Made by a program: the position numbers and the translations under genes
Part shown: one piece after another, positions 19,321-20,780 of the stretch
How positions within the stretch are numbered: position 1 is the stretch's first letter
How the letters are laid out: each line of letters opens with the position of its first letter
IMG/VR virus record: IMGVR_UViG_3300013772_000337
Span: 1 to 20,780 of that record
Source of the DNA: a virus
DNA length: 20,780 nucleotides
Strand: one strand, 5' to 3'
Notes under the pieces: model-generated
Database searches by the model: none
Seen by the model: only the letters and a program-made list of their open reading frames with translations
Told to the model about the DNA's origin: nothing

Positions 19321-20301
19321 TTACTGAACTAAGTACTGTTTATATGATTGTTTTGTCTTTTCATCCGATAATGCACAATATATTTGAGTTGTCGCAGGAT
19401 TTTCATGTCCTAAAAGTTTTTGTACAAGAACTAGTGGAGCGCCGTTATTCAAAAGTAATGTGGCAAAGGTATGACGAAATAAGTGAACATATACATTTTT
19501 CTTAACTTCAGAGCGTTCTGCTATAACTTTTATTTCTCTTTCGATACCTCTACCTGATAATCTTTTATATGGTTTTCTTTCACTAACAAACAATGCAGGA
19601 TTATCATCTAATCTTCGCATTAGATATTTTTTTAAATGATGAAGTGCTTTAAAACTGAAATAAACTGTTCTCTCTTTATTTTCTTTGCCGATTACTGTTG
19701 TACACATACCTACATAATCTATATCTTCTTTATTCATTTGCTCTAGTTCGCTCAATCTGACCCCTGTTGCATATAGGACTTCTATAAGTGCACGTTCTCT
19801 TGGAGTTTTACAGGCTTCTCTTATCATTTCTAATTCATCTATTGTTAGAGCTTTGGGCAATCTTTTTTCTTTTTTAGGAGTTTTTATTTTTATTGATTCA
19901 TCTCTAGAAATTATCCCTTCAGACGCTAACCAACCAAGAAAACTTTTTATTATAGATAATTTTTTAGACATTGAACTAGTTTTAAGTTTTGTAAATGTAC
20001 CTAAATAAATTCTAATATCATTTGTTGTGATATTTTCTATTTTTTTATCTGTGTGTTTACCAAATATTTTTAGCTCTAATTGATATCCCTTTAATGTATC
20101 CTCGCTTAACCCCTCTAGCCTCTTACCAGAAATAAAGATGTTTATTTTGTCAGCCATATCCGAATCGCCTGTTTTGTAATTAGTTGGTTTTACATTATAC
20201 GATTTTAGAATATCTGTGAATTTTGCCCTTATTATAGATATGTCCACTTCTTCACAAGATTCTTTAACACTGTTTACCAACTCCTCTATTAAATTATCCA
20301 T
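19321..20301 (-). CDS. XerC/D-type tyrosine recombinase
   Basis: A 326-residue tyrosine recombinase. The N-terminal 50 residues are extra; the core-binding domain is at about 52-130 (SEDTLKGYQLELKIFGKHTD, SMSKKLSIIKSFLGWLASEG). The catalytic domain has every key residue: R182 in YATGVRLSEL, K206 in IGKENKER, H273 and R276 in HLFRHTFA, H299 in LLGHENP, and Y308 in TTQIY. It resembles XerC/D more than arm-binding phage integrases and would suit multimer resolution of a circular replicon or integration at a dif-like site. GAGGGGG precedes the ATG. It is divergent from an XRE gene and its promoter overlaps the GATAC-type operators. Confidence 0.93.
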   Translation of the reverse strand: MDNLIEELVNSVKESCEEVDISIIRAKFTDILKSYNVKPTNYKTGDSDMADKINIFISGKRLEGLSEDTLKGYQLELKIFGKHTDKKIENITTNDIRIYLGTFTKLKTSSMSKKLSIIKSFLGWLASEGIISRDESIKIKTPKKEKRLPKALTIDELEMIREACKTPRERALIEVLYATGVRLSELEQMNKEDIDYVGMCTTVIGKENKERTVYFSFKALHHLKKYLMRRLDDNPALFVSERKPYKRLSGRGIEREIKVIAERSEVKKNVYVHLFRHTFATLLLNNGAPLVLVQKLLGHENPATTQIYCALSDEKTKQSYKQYLVQ

Positions 20302-20326
20302 ACTTGTCTTCCCCCTCTTTTTATTT

Positions 20327-20381
20327 CTGATACTATTTTCGTATCAGTAGCATTAGTATAGCACGATACGAAAAAAGTATC
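20327..20381. promoter_or_regulatory. Duplicated operators GATAC-N7-GTATC
   Basis: CTGATAC-TATTTTC-GTATCAG at 20327-20347 and GATAC-GAAAAAA-GTATC at 20365-20381, with identical arm-spacer geometry, 36 bases apart. A half-site AGTATCAG recurs at 20403-20410. They overlap the leftward recombinase promoter and adjoin the rightward XRE promoter, so the XRE protein encoded next door is the natural ligand. Confidence 0.7.
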
Positions 20382-20383
20382 AA
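20355..20383 (-). promoter_or_regulatory. Promoter of the XerC/D-type recombinase
   Basis: Minus-strand TTGATA (20383-20378) and TATACT (20360-20355) with a 17-base spacer; the second operator lies over the -35 and spacer. Confidence 0.75.
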
Positions 20384-20390
20384 GAGGGTA

Positions 20391-20418
20391 TTGAAACTTT
20401 TTAGTATCAGTGTATAAT
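20391..20418 (+). promoter_or_regulatory. Promoter of the right-hand XRE gene
   Basis: TTGAAA at 20391-20396 and TATAAT at 20413-20418 with a 16-base spacer that contains the half-site GTATCAG, suggesting autoregulation. Confidence 0.75.
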
Positions 20419-20440
20419 ATTGCTTAAGGGGGAATTTTCC

Positions 20441-20641
20441 TTGGACTTACATAGTAATTTAAAAGAGATATTGGATGAACGAAAATTAAGTGTTCGCAAG
20501 GTATCAAAAGATATTGATTATAGGTTTGCAACAGTCTTGCAAATGTATCATGATAATTCTAAACATTATCCAAAAGATTTGATTGTTAAACTTTGTGGAT
20601 ACCTAGAAGTTGGAATTGATGACTTACTCAAACTAAAATAA
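20441..20641 (+). CDS. XRE-family regulator (66 aa)
   Basis: A 66-residue Cro/C1-type HTH protein: LKEILDERKLSVRKVSKDID, YRFATVLQMYHDNSKHYPKD, then LIVKLCGYLEVGIDDLLKL. Start is taken as TTG 20441, eight bases after AAGGGGG; the ATG-like position seven codons upstream lies between the -10 and the ribosome binding site and cannot be used. It is DNA-binding domain only. It stands divergent from the XerC/D-type recombinase across GATAC-N7-GTATC operators and is probably their repressor. It is distinct in sequence from the XRE protein at 9619-9858. Confidence 0.88.
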   Translation: MDLHSNLKEILDERKLSVRKVSKDIDYRFATVLQMYHDNSKHYPKDLIVKLCGYLEVGIDDLLKLK

Positions 20642-20648
20642 TAAACTA

Positions 20649-20680
20649 AAACCGCCAATTATTATGGCGGTTTTTTATTT
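20649..20680. terminator. Terminator between XRE gene and the structural gene
   Basis: AAACCGCCA and TGGCGGTTT pair around seven bases and run into TTTTTTATTT; the A-run on the left side makes it useful to the convergent leftward gene as well. Confidence 0.85.
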
Positions 20681-20685
20681 GTCAT

Positions 20686-20780
20686 CTAGTTCGTGGTAAA
20701 TGTCAACTGCGTATCAATCTCTTGTAAAGCGTCCTCTACGTTAGTAGCTACAATTATATTTTTAATATCTTGAATAGAAA
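20686..20780 (-). CDS. C-terminal end of a phage structural protein (partial)
   Basis: Thirty residues of a gene entering from the right edge, ending at TAG 20686-20688: SIQDIKNIIVATNVEDALQE then IDTQLTFTTN. The phrase A-T-N-V-E-D-A-L-Q-E-I-D is typical of repeat ends in phage tail-fibre and base-plate proteins (V-x-D-A-L-x-E-L/I-D). This fits its place upstream of the lysis block, but so few residues allow only a tentative call. Confidence 0.5.
   Translation of the reverse strand, partial: SIQDIKNIIVATNVEDALQEIDTQLTFTTN

Overview
The window is an AT-rich stretch of low-GC Gram-positive (Bacillota, most likely Bacillales) mobile DNA. Strong AGGAGG-type ribosome binding sites, TTGACA/TATAAT promoters, a fragment of a Bacillus-type yyaL gene and an XhlA/holin/amidase lysis block point to a temperate tailed phage, possibly one that can also replicate as a plasmid. 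I cannot name the species. The mix of a large serine recombinase, a polymerase-like two-barrel protein and a holin/amidase block recalls SPbeta-type phages, but this is a resemblance, not an identification.

Layout. (1) 26-9400, almost all minus strand: an early/replication block. Reading leftwards from a divergent control region near 9.5 kb it has a 25-codon micro-ORF, two small genes, a gene-poor stretch with an iteron/inverted-repeat origin candidate, a winged-helix replication-initiator-like protein, a 922-residue two-barrel RNA-polymerase/RdRp-like protein, a small Cro-like HTH protein, small unknown genes, a GIY-YIG endonuclease, a RuvC-like resolvase, more small genes and an HNH nuclease. 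(2) 9.5-9.86 kb: a divergent promoter pair and an XRE repressor, a plausible lysis/lysogeny or copy-control switch. (3) 9.87-10.98 kb: 1.1 kb without genes, packed with palindromes, a perfect DnaA box and repeated TTTATGTGTTTA-type motifs. (4) 11.0-12.2 kb, plus strand: three tiny coiled-coil proteins and a lipoprotein, closed by a terminator with 28-bp perfect arms. (5) 12.35-14.34 kb: a truncated 5' end of yyaL abutting a large serine integrase and a small companion gene, apparently the attachment site. (6) 14.5-16.9 kb, plus strand: a four-gene cargo cassette of unknown function (two membrane proteins, a possible PD-(D/E)XK protein, one unknown). (7) 16.9-20.8 kb, mostly minus: an AP2/HNH homing-type endonuclease, holin, amidase endolysin, XhlA-like protein, a candidate 70-nt structured RNA, a XerC/D-type recombinase divergent from a second XRE regulator with duplicated operators, and the tail end of a gene resembling a phage structural protein.

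The strongest observations are the polymerase-like protein, which keeps an aspartate triad (DFDID) and several RdRp/YonO-type motifs; a micro-ORF with a sliding-clamp-like QxxLF motif that is completely covered by a predicted antisense RNA with its own promoter and terminator; the broken yyaL/attachment-site junction; and the palindrome-rich origin-like region. Two unrelated recombinases (serine and XerC/D) plus a Rep-like gene and two origin candidates are what one would expect of a phage-plasmid, but this is inference. No tRNA, rRNA or CRISPR was seen.
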